Assembly: GCF_028621715.1 (NCBI RefSeq)
Contig: NZ_CP117466.1
Location: 1,374,501 to 1,438,500, forward strand
Reading direction: 5' to 3'
DNA from: Paracoccus marcusii
Lineage (GTDB): Bacteria > Pseudomonadota > Alphaproteobacteria > Rhodobacterales > Rhodobacteraceae
DNA length: 64,000 nt
The notes beneath the pieces were generated by a model. The model was not told the origin of the DNA, made no database searches, and was given only the letters and a program-made list of their open reading frames with translations. Shown piece by piece: positions 7,557-17,315 of this stretch. The translations under genes were made by a program, and so were the position numbers. The stretch's first letter is position 1; every line of letters starts with the position of its first letter.

Positions 7557-9065
7557 ATGGGCAATTTCGATCTGCTGATGCACGGGTTTTCCGTGGCCAT
7601 CACCCCGATGCACCTGATGCTGATGGTCGCGGGCGTGCTGATGGGACTGGTCGTGGGGGTGCTGCCCGGGCTGGGGGCGCCCAACGGGGTGTCGCTGCTG
7701 ATCCCGCTGACCTTTGCGCTGGACCCGACATCGGCCATCATCCTGCTGACATCGATGTATTGGGGGGCGCTGTTCGGCGGGTCCACCACGTCGATCCTGT
7801 TCAACATTCCGGGGGAACCGTCATCGGTCGCCACCACCTTCGACGGCTATCCGATGGCGCGAAACGGCGAATCGACGCGCGCGCTGACGCTGGCCTTCGT
7901 GTCGGCGGGGGTGGGCGCGCTGATGGGTATTCTGGTCATCACCCTGCTGGCGGGCTGGGCGTCGCAATTCGCGCTGCGCTTCGGTGCGCCCGAATATTTC
8001 GCGGTCTATTTCCTGGCCTTCGCGGCCTTCATCGGCATGGGCAGCGCCGCCCCGATGAAGACGCTGGTGTCGCTGACGACCGGCCTGATCCTGACATCCG
8101 TGGGCATGGACAGCGTGACCGGGTCCATCCGCCTGACCTACGGGTTCTCGGACCTGCTGGGCGGGATCAGCTTCCTGGTGGTGGTGATCGGCCTCTTCGG
8201 CATCGGAGAGCTGTTGGCCACCGTGCAGGACGGGCTGCGGTTCCGCGGCGTGTCCTCCAGGATCGACCTGCGCGATGTGCTCAAGACCCTGGCCGAGCTG
8301 CCCAAGTATTGGGCCACGACCCTGCGGTCGGGCCTGATCGGCATCTGGATGGGCATCACGCCGGGCGGGCCGACGGCGGCCAGCTTCATGTCCTATGGCG
8401 TGGCGCGCCAGGCATCGCGCAAGGGCGCGGCCTTCGGGTCGGGACGCCCCGAGGGGATTGTCGCGCCTGAAACGGCGGATCACAGCGCGGGCACCTGCGC
8501 GATGCTGCCGATGCTGGCCCTGGGCGTGCCGTCCTCGGCCACCGCGGCGGTGATGATGGGTGGGCTGATGATCTGGGGCCTGACGCCGGGGCCGATGCTG
8601 TTCGCGACCCAGCCCGATTTCGTCTGGGGCCTGATCGCCAGCATGTACGTGTCGAACCTGCTGGGCGTGATCCTGGTCCTGGCCACCGTGCCGATGTTCG
8701 CGGCGCTGCTGCGCATCCCCTTCACCATCATCGGGCCGATGATCGTCGCGATCTGCTTCGTCGGCGCCTACACGGTGTCCGGGGCGACGTTCGATCTGTG
8801 GCTGGTGCTGATCTTCGGTTTCGTGGGCTTCATGTTCACCAAGCTGGACTATCCGCTGGCGCCATTGATCCTTGCCATGGTCCTGGGCCACAAGGCCGAG
8901 AACGCGTTCCACCAGTCGATGCTGCTGTCGGACGGATCGCTTGGCATCTTCTTTGCCAACCCGTTGGTGACAGGGATCATGATCGTGGCGCTGGCGCTGC
9001 TGATCCTGCCCAAGACGCTTGGCCTGGCGCTCAGCCTGCGCCGCAACCGCAAGGTGGTCGCATGA
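7557..9065 (+). CDS. tctA: TTT transporter large permease (TctA family)
   Basis: This 502-residue integral membrane protein has about 11-12 hydrophobic segments and two TctA repeats. Conserved glycine/proline-rich loops are present: VLPGLGAPNGVSLLIP in the first half and WMGITPGGPTAASFMSYGVAR, then PETADHSAGTCAMLPMLALG, in the second. The latter two form the substrate site in the family. It imports carboxylates with protons or sodium using TctC-delivered substrate. Its stop overlaps the start of the DRL-like oxidoreductase (ATGA), tying transport to that enzyme. Confidence 0.93.
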   Translation: MGNFDLLMHGFSVAITPMHLMLMVAGVLMGLVVGVLPGLGAPNGVSLLIPLTFALDPTSAIILLTSMYWGALFGGSTTSILFNIPGEPSSVATTFDGYPMARNGESTRALTLAFVSAGVGALMGILVITLLAGWASQFALRFGAPEYFAVYFLAFAAFIGMGSAAPMKTLVSLTTGLILTSVGMDSVTGSIRLTYGFSDLLGGISFLVVVIGLFGIGELLATVQDGLRFRGVSSRIDLRDVLKTLAELPKYWATTLRSGLIGIWMGITPGGPTAASFMSYGVARQASRKGAAFGSGRPEGIVAPETADHSAGTCAMLPMLALGVPSSATAAVMMGGLMIWGLTPGPMLFATQPDFVWGLIASMYVSNLLGVILVLATVPMFAALLRIPFTIIGPMIVAICFVGAYTVSGATFDLWLVLIFGFVGFMFTKLDYPLAPLILAMVLGHKAENAFHQSMLLSDGSLGIFFANPLVTGIMIVALALLILPKTLGLALSLRRNRKVVA

Positions 9066-10462
9066 ACCTGATTGGCCATTTTGCCGCCCGCCAGGCGCGC
9101 ACCGTTCAGACCGCCATCATCGGGACCGGCGGGTTCGGGCGCAGCTTTCTGGCGCAGGCGCGCCATGTGGACGGGCTGGCCTGCCGGGTGGCGGTGGACC
9201 GCGATGCAGAGACGGCGGCGGCGGCGCTGGCATCTGTCGGCGTGGACCCCGCGCGGATCGCGGTCTGCGCCGATGCCGCCAGTGCGCGGGCGGCCTGGGA
9301 GGCCGGCGACTGCATCGCCGCGGGCGATCTGGCCGCTGTGGCCGCCCTCCCGCTGGACGTCGTGCTGGAGGCCACCGGCGACCCCGAGGCGGGTGCCCGC
9401 CATGCGGAGATGGCCATTGCAGCGGGACATCACGTCGTCATGGTCACCAAGGAGACCGACAGCGTCATCGGCCCGATCCTGTCGCGCATGGCCCGCGACC
9501 GGGGCGTGGTCGTGGCGCCGGTGGACGGTGATCAGCCCAGCCTGCTGATCGGGCTTGCGACCTGGGCGCAGGTCATCGGCCTGCGGATCGTCGCGGCGGG
9601 CAAGTCCAGCGAATACGATTTCGTCTTCGATCCCGATACGGGGCAGGCGATCAGCAATGGCACGGCTGTGGCCGCGCCGGGGCTGGCCGACTGGCTGGAC
9701 CCGGCGGATCGGCCCTGGGCCGATGTGGCCGCGGGCCGGGCGCACGCCCTGCGCGCGCTGCCGCAGCGCGCCGTGCCGGACCTGTGCGAACTGACACTGG
9801 TCGCCAATGCCCTGGGGCTGATGCCGGACCGTTCTGACCTGCACGCCCCCATCGCCCGCATCCCCGAGGTCGCGGACCTGATGACCGACCAGGACGGGCT
9901 CCTGTCGGGGCAGGGGCGGCTGGACGTGTTCCACTGCCTGCGCTTGGCCGGCGAGGTCAGCTTCGCGGGCGGCGTCTTCGTCACCGTGGCCTGCGATGAC
10001 GCCGCGACATGGGACATGCTGCGCGACAAGGGCCATGTCGTGTCCCGCGACGGGCGCACCGCGATGATCGGCCTGCCGCGCCACTTGCTGGGGCTGGAGG
10101 CCGCGACCACGGTGTTTGAGGCCGCCTTGCACGGCGTCTCCTCCGGCGCGCGCGCCCCGCGCCCGGTCGTGGATCTGACCGCCTTCGCCGAGTCCTACCT
10201 GCCCGCCGGCACCGTCCTGCGGGCCGAGGGGCATCATCACAGCATCGCCCATGTCTCGGGCCGCATGACGCCCGCGCGGGCGGTCGCGGACGATGCGCCG
10301 GTGCCGTACTACCTGGCCGCCGGGCGGACGCTGCGCCGCGACGTCGCGGCAGGGCAACCGATTCTGTGTGGCGACGTTGCACTGGACGAAGGCTCGACGC
10401 TCCTCCGGCTGCGCCGGATGCAGGACGCCGTCACCGATTGGGGGCTTGTCTCCGGGGCTTGA
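9062..10462 (+). CDS. DXR-like (DRL) family NAD(P)-dependent oxidoreductase with C-terminal SAF domain
   Basis: The 466-residue protein starts with a Rossmann nucleotide-binding motif ([16 protein letters not shown], about residues 19-34), as in homoserine dehydrogenase. A catalytic domain follows ([39 protein letters not shown]), then a C-terminal SAF domain ([20 protein letters not shown], about 400-460). This architecture matches the DRL family, whose Brucella abortus member makes methylerythritol phosphate from deoxyxylulose phosphate, and relatives found in sugar-acid catabolic loci. The start overlaps the tctA stop. Because it sits in a GntR-controlled transporter operon, a catabolic reaction on a branched or keto sugar acid is more likely than isoprenoid synthesis, but this is inference. 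Confidence 0.72.
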   Translation: MNLIGHFAARQARTVQTAIIGTGGFGRSFLAQARHVDGLACRVAVDRDAETAAAALASVGVDPARIAVCADAASARAAWEAGDCIAAGDLAAVAALPLDVVLEATGDPEAGARHAEMAIAAGHHVVMVTKETDSVIGPILSRMARDRGVVVAPVDGDQPSLLIGLATWAQVIGLRIVAAGKSSEYDFVFDPDTGQAISNGTAVAAPGLADWLDPADRPWADVAAGRAHALRALPQRAVPDLCELTLVANALGLMPDRSDLHAPIARIPEVADLMTDQDGLLSGQGRLDVFHCLRLAGEVSFAGGVFVTVACDDAATWDMLRDKGHVVSRDGRTAMIGLPRHLLGLEAATTVFEAALHGVSSGARAPRPVVDLTAFAESYLPAGTVLRAEGHHHSIAHVSGRMTPARAVADDAPVPYYLAAGRTLRRDVAAGQPILCGDVALDEGSTLLRLRRMQDAVTDWGLVSGA

Positions 10463-10515
10463 AGCCCGTCCGCCACGCGGGCATTGAGGGCAGGCACCAA
10501 CCGGAGGCCTGCCCG

Positions 10516-11409
10516 ATGCGCGTGATCTTCATGGGAACGCCCGACTTCTCGGTCCCCGCCCTGCGGGCCATCGCCGCGCGCCACTACGTGGTGGCGGTCT
10601 ATTCCCAACCGCCCCGCGCGGCCGGACGCGGGCAGAAGCCCCGCCCCTCTCCGGTGGCCTTGGCGGCGCAGGACCTGGGGATCCCGGTCCGCACCCCCGC
10701 CCGCCTGCGCGACCCCCAGGACCAGGCCGACTTCGCTGCGCTTGACGCGGATGTGGCGGTGGTCGTGGCCTATGGCCTGATCCTGCCGCAGCCGGTGCTG
10801 GATGCACCGCGCCTTGGCTGCTTGAACATTCATGCTTCAATTTTGCCGCGCTGGCGAGGGGCGGCGCCCATCCACCGCGCGATCCTGGCGGGGGATGCGG
10901 AAACCGGCGTCGCGATCATGCAGATGGAGGCGGGGCTGGACACCGGCCCGGTGCTGGCCCTGACCCGCACGCCCATCGCCGCGGACGACACCACGGCCAG
11001 CCTGCACGACCGACTGTCGGCGATGGGGGCGGACCTGATCTGCGACGTGCTGGACCGCCTGCCGCTGCCTGCCGTGCCTCAGGCGCAGGATGGCGTGACC
11101 TACGCCGCCAAGATCGACAAGACCGAGGCGCGTATCGACTGGACCCTGCCTGCCGAACAGGTGGACCGCCAGATCCGCGGTCTGTCACCCTTTCCGGGGG
11201 CGTGGTGCATGATCGGGAACGAACGCGTAAAGCTGCTGGCCAGCACCGTCGTCCCGGGACAGGGTGACCCCGGAACGGTCCTGCCCGATTTCACCATCGT
11301 ATGCGGCTCCGGGGCGGTGCGCATCACACTGGCACAACGTGCGGGCAAGCGGCCGATGACTCCTGCCGACCTGCTGCGCGGTTGGGCGCTGCCCCCCCGG
11401 TTGGGCTAG
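10516..11409 (+). CDS. fmt: Methionyl-tRNA formyltransferase
   Basis: The 297-residue enzyme formylates initiator Met-tRNA with 10-formyl-tetrahydrofolate. It shows the N-terminal [16 protein letters not shown], the folate-binding [17 protein letters not shown] with catalytic Asn/His, the DTGPV region, and the C-terminal tRNA-binding domain beginning near [16 protein letters not shown] lies 8 bases before the ATG. Its usual neighbours, def-like genes, are represented only by the fragment at the left edge of the window. It is convergent with secA across a 100-base gap holding a perfect hairpin. Confidence 0.95.
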   Translation: MRVIFMGTPDFSVPALRAIAARHYVVAVYSQPPRAAGRGQKPRPSPVALAAQDLGIPVRTPARLRDPQDQADFAALDADVAVVVAYGLILPQPVLDAPRLGCLNIHASILPRWRGAAPIHRAILAGDAETGVAIMQMEAGLDTGPVLALTRTPIAADDTTASLHDRLSAMGADLICDVLDRLPLPAVPQAQDGVTYAAKIDKTEARIDWTLPAEQVDRQIRGLSPFPGAWCMIGNERVKLLASTVVPGQGDPGTVLPDFTIVCGSGAVRITLAQRAGKRPMTPADLLRGWALPPRLG

Positions 11410-11442
11410 GGCTGCATCAGCGGCCCGTCGCGCCCGGACGTG

Positions 11443-11460
11443 GTGGGGGCTTGCCCCCAC
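11443..11460. repeat. GC-rich perfect hairpin between fmt and secA
   Basis: GTGGGGGC, TT, GCCCCCAC: an 8-bp perfect palindrome between two convergent genes. No T-run follows on either side. It resembles the palindromes at 49999-50024 and 51848-51870 and may be a dispersed repeat that also stops transcription. Confidence 0.55.
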
Positions 11461-11511
11461 CCGGCGGGCGCGACCGCCATCGCGGGACGCAAACGGCGCC
11501 CCGCGTGATGT

Positions 11512-14223
11512 TCAGATCGCGCCGTGACAGTGCTTGAACTTCTTGCCCGATCCGCAGGGGCACGGATCGTTGCGCGCAGGCATCCCCCAGGTCGACGGAT
11601 CGGCCTCGTCAAAGCCCGGGCGTGGCGCGGAAGGAGCCTCGGGCGCGGCAAGCGCGGGCGCTGCCGCCTCGGGTTCCGCCGATGCCTCCTCCTGGACATG
11701 CTGCTGCTGGCGGGCCATCTGGGCCGCCATCTCGTCGCGCTCGGCCTGCGTCAGGGGCCGGATCTGCGCCAGCCGCTGCGTCACGTCAAAGCGCAGGCCG
11801 TCCAGCAGCGTCTCGAACAGCTGGAAACCCTCGGTCTTGTACTCCGCCAACGGGTCGCGCTGCGCATAGCCGCGGAAGCCCACGACCGAACGCAGGTGAT
11901 CCAGCGTCATCAGGTGCTCGCGCCATTTCTGGTCGATCTGCTGCAACAGGACCTGCTTCTCGATCTGCACCATGGTCTCGGGGCCGAAGGCCGCGGCCTT
12001 GTCCGCCATATAGGCGTCGCTGGCCTCGGTGATGCGTTCGCGCATCACGTCATGGTCCACGCCGTCCTCGGCCGCCCAATCCGCGATCGGCAGGTTCAGG
12101 TTCAGCCGCTCGCGGACTGATTTCTTCAGCCCTTCGGTGTCCCATTGCTCGGGATAGCTGCGGGGCGGCATGTGCTCGTCGATCAGGTCCTCGATCACCT
12201 GGTGCCGCATGTCGGCGGTGATCTCTCCAACCTCCTCGCTGTCCATGATCTCGCGGCGCTGGCCGAAGATCGCCTTGCGCTGATCGTTCATCACGTCGTC
12301 GAACTTCAGCAGCTGCTTGCGGATGTCGAAGTTGCGGCCCTCGACCTTGGCCTGTGCGCGTTCCAGCGACTTGTTCACCCACGGGTGGATGATCGCCTCG
12401 CCCTCCTTCATGCCAAGCGTCGAGAGGACCTTGTCCAGACGCTCGGAGCCGAAGATCCGCATCAGGTCGTCGTCCAGCGACAGGAAGAACAGCGACCGTC
12501 CGGGATCGCCCTGGCGGCCCGAACGGCCGCGCAGCTGGTTGTCGATCCGCCGGCTTTCGTGGCGTTCGGTGCCCAGCACGAACAGCCCGCCCGCCGCCAG
12601 GACCTTTTCCTTCTCTCCGGCATGCTCGGCCTCGATCCGGGCGCGCAGCTCGTCGGGATGGGCGTCCGGATCGGCCTTCAGGGCCTCCATCACCTTCATC
12701 TCGACATTGCCGCCCAGCTGGATGTCGGTGCCGCGACCGGCCATGTTGGTGGCGATCGTCACCGCGCCCAGCTTGCCGGCATCGGCCACGATCTGCGCCT
12801 CGGCCTCGTGCTGGCGGGCGTTCAGGACGTTGTGGGGCACGCCGTCCTTCTTCAGCATCTCGGACAGCAGCTCGGACTTCTCGATGCTGGTGGTGCCGAC
12901 CAGGATCGGCTGACCCTTGGCATGGGCCTCCTTGATCGCCTCGACGACGGCGGCGTTCTTCTCGGTCGCGGTGCGATACACGCGGTCATGGTCGTCGATC
13001 CGCGCGATGCCGCGGTTGGTCGGAACCTCGACCACACCCAGCTTGTAGATCTCGGCGAATTCCTCGGCCTCGGTCGATGCCGTGCCGGTCATGCCCGCCA
13101 GGCGCTGGTACAGGCGGAAATAGTTCTGGAAGGTGACCGAGGCGAGGGTCACGTTCTCAGGCTGGATCTCGACGCCTTCCTTGGCCTCGATCGCCTGGTG
13201 CAGGCCGTCCGACAGGCGGCGGCCCTTCATCATCCGGCCGGTGAACTCGTCGATCAGCATCACCTCGCCGTCGCGCACCATGTAATGCTGGTCCCTCAGG
13301 AACAGCTTGTGCGCGCGCAGCGCCTGGCTGGCATGGTGGACGATGGTGGTCGATTCCGGATCATAGAGGGTCTGTCCCTCGGGCAGGACGCCGTCGGCCT
13401 GCAGACGCGTCTCCAGGAACTCGTTGCCGTCCTCGGTGAAGGTCGCGTTGCGGGACTTCTCGTCCAGCTTGTAATGCTCCTCGGTCAGCAGGGGCACATA
13501 GGCATCCAGGATGCGGTACAGCTCGGACCGGTCCTGGCTGGGGCCGCTGATGATCAGCGGCGTGCGTGCCTCGTCGATCAGGATGCTGTCGACCTCGTCG
13601 ACGATGGCGAAGTTGTGACCGCGCTGGACCATCTCGGCCACGCTGCCCTTCATGTTGTCGCGCAGATAGTCGAAGCCCAGCTCGTTGTTGGTGGCATAGG
13701 TCACGTCGCAGGCATAGGCGTCGCGCTTTTCGCCCTCGGGCTGGAACGGCACGACCACGCCGCAGGACATGCCCAGCTGGGCATAGACCTTGGACATCCA
13801 TTCGGCATCGCGTTTCGCCAGATAGTCGTTGACGGTGACGACATGGACGCCCTTGCCCGACAGCGCGTTCAGGTAGGCGGGAAAGGTGGCGACCAGGGTC
13901 TTGCCCTCGCCGGTCTTCATCTCGGCGATGTTGCCCTGATGCAGGAAGATCCCGCCCATCAGCTGCACGTCGAAGGCCCGCAGGCCAAGCGCGCGGCGCG
14001 CACCCTCGCGGCAGTTGGCGAACGCCTCGGGCAGGATGTCGTCCAGCGATTCGCCGCCCGCCACGCGGGCCTTGAATTCGGCGGTCTTGTCGACCAGCCC
14101 CTGATCGGACAATGCCTTGAAGCTGTCCTCAAGGGCGTTGATGCGGGCGACCAGCGCGCGCGTGCCCTTGACCTTGCGGTCATTGGGCGTGCCAAAGACC
14201 ATCTTCGCCAGATTACCGATCAT
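11512..14223 (-). CDS. secA: Preprotein translocase ATPase SecA
   Basis: The 903-residue motor drives proteins through SecYEG. Visible features are Walker A in EMKTGEGKT (about 101-109), the DEVD box in [15 protein letters not shown] (about 210), GTTSIEKSE, the second nucleotide-binding fold around [15 protein letters not shown], and [12 protein letters not shown] linker rich in Ala/Glu/Pro precedes the zinc-binding tail with [13 protein letters not shown], which binds SecB and phospholipid. Length is normal for alphaproteobacteria. It is transcribed alone and divergently from ppiC, a conserved order in Rhodobacterales. Confidence 0.98.
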   Translation of the reverse strand: MIGNLAKMVFGTPNDRKVKGTRALVARINALEDSFKALSDQGLVDKTAEFKARVAGGESLDDILPEAFANCREGARRALGLRAFDVQLMGGIFLHQGNIAEMKTGEGKTLVATFPAYLNALSGKGVHVVTVNDYLAKRDAEWMSKVYAQLGMSCGVVVPFQPEGEKRDAYACDVTYATNNELGFDYLRDNMKGSVAEMVQRGHNFAIVDEVDSILIDEARTPLIISGPSQDRSELYRILDAYVPLLTEEHYKLDEKSRNATFTEDGNEFLETRLQADGVLPEGQTLYDPESTTIVHHASQALRAHKLFLRDQHYMVRDGEVMLIDEFTGRMMKGRRLSDGLHQAIEAKEGVEIQPENVTLASVTFQNYFRLYQRLAGMTGTASTEAEEFAEIYKLGVVEVPTNRGIARIDDHDRVYRTATEKNAAVVEAIKEAHAKGQPILVGTTSIEKSELLSEMLKKDGVPHNVLNARQHEAEAQIVADAGKLGAVTIATNMAGRGTDIQLGGNVEMKVMEALKADPDAHPDELRARIEAEHAGEKEKVLAAGGLFVLGTERHESRRIDNQLRGRSGRQGDPGRSLFFLSLDDDLMRIFGSERLDKVLSTLGMKEGEAIIHPWVNKSLERAQAKVEGRNFDIRKQLLKFDDVMNDQRKAIFGQRREIMDSEEVGEITADMRHQVIEDLIDEHMPPRSYPEQWDTEGLKKSVRERLNLNLPIADWAAEDGVDHDVMRERITEASDAYMADKAAAFGPETMVQIEKQVLLQQIDQKWREHLMTLDHLRSVVGFRGYAQRDPLAEYKTEGFQLFETLLDGLRFDVTQRLAQIRPLTQAERDEMAAQMARQQQHVQEEASAEPEAAAPALAAPEAPSAPRPGFDEADPSTWGMPARNDPCPCGSGKKFKHCHGAI

Positions 14224-14349
14224 GTTACCTTCGCCATCACGTTGTCGGGAAGGGACGTCACCTGCGGCCCACTTGCCCGCGCCGGTCGCATTGCCGTATC
14301 AGGGGCGTTGAACGAACGCGGCGGCGGCGCCTTCCACGGAGTTGGTTTG

Positions 14350-14378
14350 GATGTAGGCGCAGCCCACCTGACTGTCAA
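14350..14378 (-). promoter_or_regulatory. Candidate secA promoter
   Basis: On the minus strand a perfect TTGACA -35 (14378-14373) is followed after 17 bases by TACATC (14355-14350), a weak -10. It lies about 125 bases upstream of the secA ATG, in the 204-base divergent gap with ppiC, leaving a long leader. No clear hairpin with a T-run was seen in that leader. Confidence 0.4.
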
Positions 14379-14427
14379 TGTTGGCCCGGCCCCCGCGGGG
14401 GTGCGCGCCGTGAAAGGACCCATCCCC

Positions 14428-15264
14428 ATGACCCGATCGACTTTGCTGGCCGCAGCCGTGCTTGCCGCCCTTTCCGCCCCCGCCCTGGCGCAGGACGCCG
14501 ATGCCGACCAGGTGGTCGCCACCGTGAACGGCCAGGAGATCACCCTGGGCCAGATGATCGTCATGAAGCAGTCGATCCAGGACCCGGCCATGGCCGAGAT
14601 GCCCGACCAGGCGCTGTGGGACGTGATGCTGGACCAGCTGATCCGCCAGACCGCCGTGGCCGAATCCGCCGAGGACACCGCCGGCGTGCGCGCCCAGCTG
14701 GAGCTGCAGCGCCGCAACACCCTGGCCTCGGCCGCGGTCAGCCAGATCGCCCAGGCCGAGCCCACCGAGGAGGAGCTGCAGGCCAGCTATGACCGCCTGT
14801 TCGCCGATGCGGGCAGCGTGACGGAATACAACGCCGCCCATATCCTGGTCGACAGCCAGGAGAAGGCCGCCGAACTGAAGGCCGAGGTCGATGGCGGCGC
14901 CGATTTCGGCACCGTGGCCGAGGCGAACTCGACCGGGCCGTCGGGTCCGAACAAAGGCGACCTGGGCTGGTTCGCCGCCGACCAGATGGTGCCGCCCTTT
15001 GCCGAGGCCGTCGCCGCGCTGGAGCCGGGCCAGGTCAGCGACCCGGTCGAGACCGAATTCGGCTGGCACGTCATCAAGCTGAACGAGACCCGCCTGCGCG
15101 AGGCGCCCCCGCTGGCCGAGGTCCGTGACCAGATCAGCCAGATGGTCCTGCGCGAGAAGGTCGAGGCCCAGATCCAGAGCCTGGTGACCGCCGCCGACGT
15201 CAAGAAGACCGAAGGTCTGGACCCCGCCCAGCTGAACGCCACCGACCTGCTGGAGGCCGAGTGA
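14428..15264 (+). CDS. Periplasmic peptidyl-prolyl isomerase, parvulin type (PpiC/SurA-like foldase)
   Basis: The 278-residue protein has a signal peptide (TLLAAAVLAALSAPALA, cleaved about residue 19). A helical chaperone-like N-domain (DQVVATVNGQEITLGQM) precedes the parvulin rotamase domain at about 135-225, with the diagnostic AAHILVDSQEKA, GDLGWFAADQMVPPFAEA and TEFGWHVIKL. It isomerises proline bonds and helps fold exported proteins. GAAAGGA precedes the ATG at 14428. It is coupled to argJ (TGATG overlap) and faces secA, a pairing conserved in Rhodobacterales that joins export and folding. Confidence 0.92.
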   Translation: MTRSTLLAAAVLAALSAPALAQDADADQVVATVNGQEITLGQMIVMKQSIQDPAMAEMPDQALWDVMLDQLIRQTAVAESAEDTAGVRAQLELQRRNTLASAAVSQIAQAEPTEEELQASYDRLFADAGSVTEYNAAHILVDSQEKAAELKAEVDGGADFGTVAEANSTGPSGPNKGDLGWFAADQMVPPFAEAVAALEPGQVSDPVETEFGWHVIKLNETRLREAPPLAEVRDQISQMVLREKVEAQIQSLVTAADVKKTEGLDPAQLNATDLLEAE

Positions 15265-16508
15265 TGGGAAAGGCGGGTCTGCCTGTCTCGCCTCTGGCAC
15301 CTGCGCGGTTTCCTGACCTGCCGGTGATCGCGGGCGTCGATTTCGCCAGCGCCGCCGCCGGGATCAAGTACCAGGGCCGCAGCGACGTCACGCTGATCCG
15401 CATCGCGCCGGGCAGCACTGTGGCCGGGGCCTTCACCCGGTCGTCCACGCGCGCCGCGTGCATCCTGGACAACCAGGCCAAGCTGGCGCAGGGGGGCGAT
15501 GCGCCTGACGGCGCGGCGATCCTGATCAATTCCGGCAACGCCAATGCCTTCACCGGCGCGCGCGGCCAGCAGTCGGTCGATGCCGTCTGCGCGGCCGTGG
15601 CGGGTGCGCTTGACCTGCCGCAGGGGCGGGTCTTCACCTCGTCGACCGGCGTGATCGGAGAGCCGCTGCCGCACGAGCGGATCGTGGCCATCGTGGGCGA
15701 TCTGGCACGTGATCTGGATGCGGGCGGGGTCGCCGATGCGGCGCGTGCGATCATGACCACCGACACCTTTCCCAAGGGCGCGTCCGCGATCCTGGCGGAC
15801 GGCACCCGCATCGCGGGCATCGCCAAGGGTTCTGGGATGATCGCGCCCGACATGGCGACGATGCTGGTCTATCTGTTCACCGATGCCACGGTGCCTGCAG
15901 CCGTGCTGCAGCAGGCACTGTCCTCCGGGCTGGACGCGACCTTCAACGCGATCACCGTGGACAGCGACACGTCCACGTCCGACGCGCTGATCCTGGCCGC
16001 GACGGGGCAGGGGGCGGGCGCGCCCATCACCGATCTGGACAGCGATGCGGGGCGCGACTTCGTGACCGCGCTGCACGGCGTCATGCGCGATCTGGCCCAT
16101 CAGGTCGTCCGCGACGGCGAGGGTGCGACCAAGTTCGTCGAGATCGCCGTGACGGGCGCCGCGGATGCGGCCGACGCGCATCGCGTGGCCATGGCCATCG
16201 CCAATTCGCCGCTGGTCAAGACCGCCATCGCCGGACAGGACGCGAACTGGGGCCGCATCGTGGCTGCGGTGGGAAAGTCGGGCGCGCGCGCCGACCGTGA
16301 CCGCCTGTGCATCGCGTTCGGGGACATGGTCGTGGCCCGCGACGGCTGGCGCGATCCCGACTATGACGAAGCCGCCGCCAGTGCCTACATGCGCAACCAG
16401 GACCTGCGGATCGCGGTCGATCTGGGCCTGGGCGACGCGGCGCGGACGGTCTGGACCTGCGATCTGACGCACGGCTATATCGACATCAACGCGGATTACC
16501 GGTCGTGA
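15264..16508 (+). CDS. argJ: Bifunctional ornithine acetyltransferase / N-acetylglutamate synthase
   Basis: The 414-residue enzyme moves acetyl from N-acetylornithine to glutamate in the cyclic arginine pathway. Diagnostic are [33 protein letters not shown] and [14 protein letters not shown]. The Ala-Thr bond in the last motif is the autoproteolysis site that yields alpha and beta chains, with Thr as nucleophile. The C-terminus NADYRS fits the family. GTG at 15261 is in frame, but the ATG at 15264, with GGAGG 7 bases away, overlaps the ppiC stop and is preferred. argG lies at 40946, so arginine genes are scattered. Confidence 0.96.
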   Translation: MGKAGLPVSPLAPARFPDLPVIAGVDFASAAAGIKYQGRSDVTLIRIAPGSTVAGAFTRSSTRAACILDNQAKLAQGGDAPDGAAILINSGNANAFTGARGQQSVDAVCAAVAGALDLPQGRVFTSSTGVIGEPLPHERIVAIVGDLARDLDAGGVADAARAIMTTDTFPKGASAILADGTRIAGIAKGSGMIAPDMATMLVYLFTDATVPAAVLQQALSSGLDATFNAITVDSDTSTSDALILAATGQGAGAPITDLDSDAGRDFVTALHGVMRDLAHQVVRDGEGATKFVEIAVTGAADAADAHRVAMAIANSPLVKTAIAGQDANWGRIVAAVGKSGARADRDRLCIAFGDMVVARDGWRDPDYDEAAASAYMRNQDLRIAVDLGLGDAARTVWTCDLTHGYIDINADYRS

Positions 16509-16903
16509 AGACCGTCCTGGTGTCCGCGGTGGCACTGATCGATCCCGACGGGCGTGTGCTTCTGGCACAGCGCCCGCCGGGCAAGTCCATGGCGGGCCTG
16601 TGGGAATTCCCCGGCGGTAAGGTCGAACCCGGAGAGACCCCCGAGGCCGCCCTGATCCGCGAGCTGGAGGAGGAGCTGGGCATCCAGACCTGGAACAGCT
16701 GCTTGGCACCGCTGACCTTTGCCAGCCACGCCTATGACATGTTCCACCTGCTGATGCCGCTGTTCGCCTGCCGCCGCTGGCAAGGAATCGTCCAGCCGCG
16801 CGAAGGGCAGCAGCTGGCTTGGGTCCGGGCGCGCGATTTGCGCGATTACCCCATGCCGGCGGCAGACATTCCCCTCATCCCGGCCCTGCAGATGTGGCTA
16901 TAG
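16505..16903 (+). CDS. mutT: MutT-like Nudix hydrolase (8-oxo-dGTP diphosphatase)
   Basis: The 132-residue protein carries a complete Nudix box ([21 protein letters not shown], then LGI) at about residues 38-60, preceded by WEFPGG as in MutT. MutT removes oxidised guanine nucleotides and prevents A:T to C:G mutations. The start is GTG, overlapping the argJ stop by 4 bases. It is the last gene of the ppiC-argJ-mutT unit, a conserved order. Assignment to 8-oxo-dGTP rather than another nucleotide is by similarity and order. Confidence 0.9.
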   Translation: MKTVLVSAVALIDPDGRVLLAQRPPGKSMAGLWEFPGGKVEPGETPEAALIRELEEELGIQTWNSCLAPLTFASHAYDMFHLLMPLFACRRWQGIVQPREGQQLAWVRARDLRDYPMPAADIPLIPALQMWL

Positions 16904-17024
16904 TGTCGCAAATTTGAGTGATCCGATTGCATTGTTGCTGAAAAAAGTCGTAGATGATCAAGTTGCGAACGATTTTTTAACCATTTCATGACTAACTTTG
17001 TTTAGGGCACAGAGGAGGCTTGAC

Positions 17025-17153
17025 ATGATTCGCACTATTTCCGTCGGCAGCTACATCTCGATCCAGGGTCTATTCGAAGGCTCGACCGCGGATGGGAACA
17101 TCCTGGTCCGCGTCGGCAACCGCACCTTCGAGGGCAAGCCGGTCGGCCACTGA
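17025..17153 (+). CDS. Small unknown protein, 42 residues
   Basis: The ATG is preceded by a strong GAGGAGG 6 bases upstream and the frame gives MIRTISVGSYIS to KPVGH, with a likely beta-rich pattern (SIQGLFEG, NILVRVGNRTFEGKPV). An AT-rich upstream region (16904-17011) and a strong terminator (17204-17235) bracket it, so it looks like an independent transcript. I recall similar short proteins of unknown function in Rhodobacteraceae. There is no signal peptide, Cys pair or membrane segment. Function unknown. Confidence 0.7.
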   Translation: MIRTISVGSYISIQGLFEGSTADGNILVRVGNRTFEGKPVGH

Positions 17154-17203
17154 CCGTTCCGGCGCACGGGGGAGCGTAGCGCCAAGGGAACCGCATGAAC
17201 ACC

Positions 17204-17235
17204 AAGGGGGTGATCCGAAAGGGTCACCCCCTTTT
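17204..17235 (+). terminator. Intrinsic terminator after the 42-residue gene
   Basis: AAGGGGGTGA (17204-17213) pairs with TCACCCCCTT (17224-17233) across a 10-base loop, ending in TTTT (17232-17235). It stops rightward transcripts before they reach the convergent infB operon. Confidence 0.85.
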
Positions 17236-17264
17236 CCGTTCCATCCTGCCGGACCCTGGAACGC

Positions 17265-17293
17265 AAAAAGCCGGGCGATCGTATCGCCCGGCT
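17265..17293 (-). terminator. Intrinsic terminator of the rimP-nusA-rnpM-infB operon
   Basis: AGCCGGGCGAT (17269-17279) pairs perfectly with ATCGCCCGGCT (17283-17293). On the minus strand the stem is followed by five T (17269-17265). It begins 23 bases beyond the infB stop. Confidence 0.9.
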
Positions 17294-17315
17294 TTCGCAT
17301 GTCGCAGACGGTCGC

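Noticed and set aside
1337..10515. Mobile element carrying the catabolic locus
   Set aside because: No integrase, transposase, tRNA, or flanking direct or inverted repeats were found; only context suggests insertion.
12145..14427. Large plus-strand frame opposite secA leading into ppiC
   Set aside because: It mirrors secA codons; ppiC has a clear start and signal peptide at 14428.
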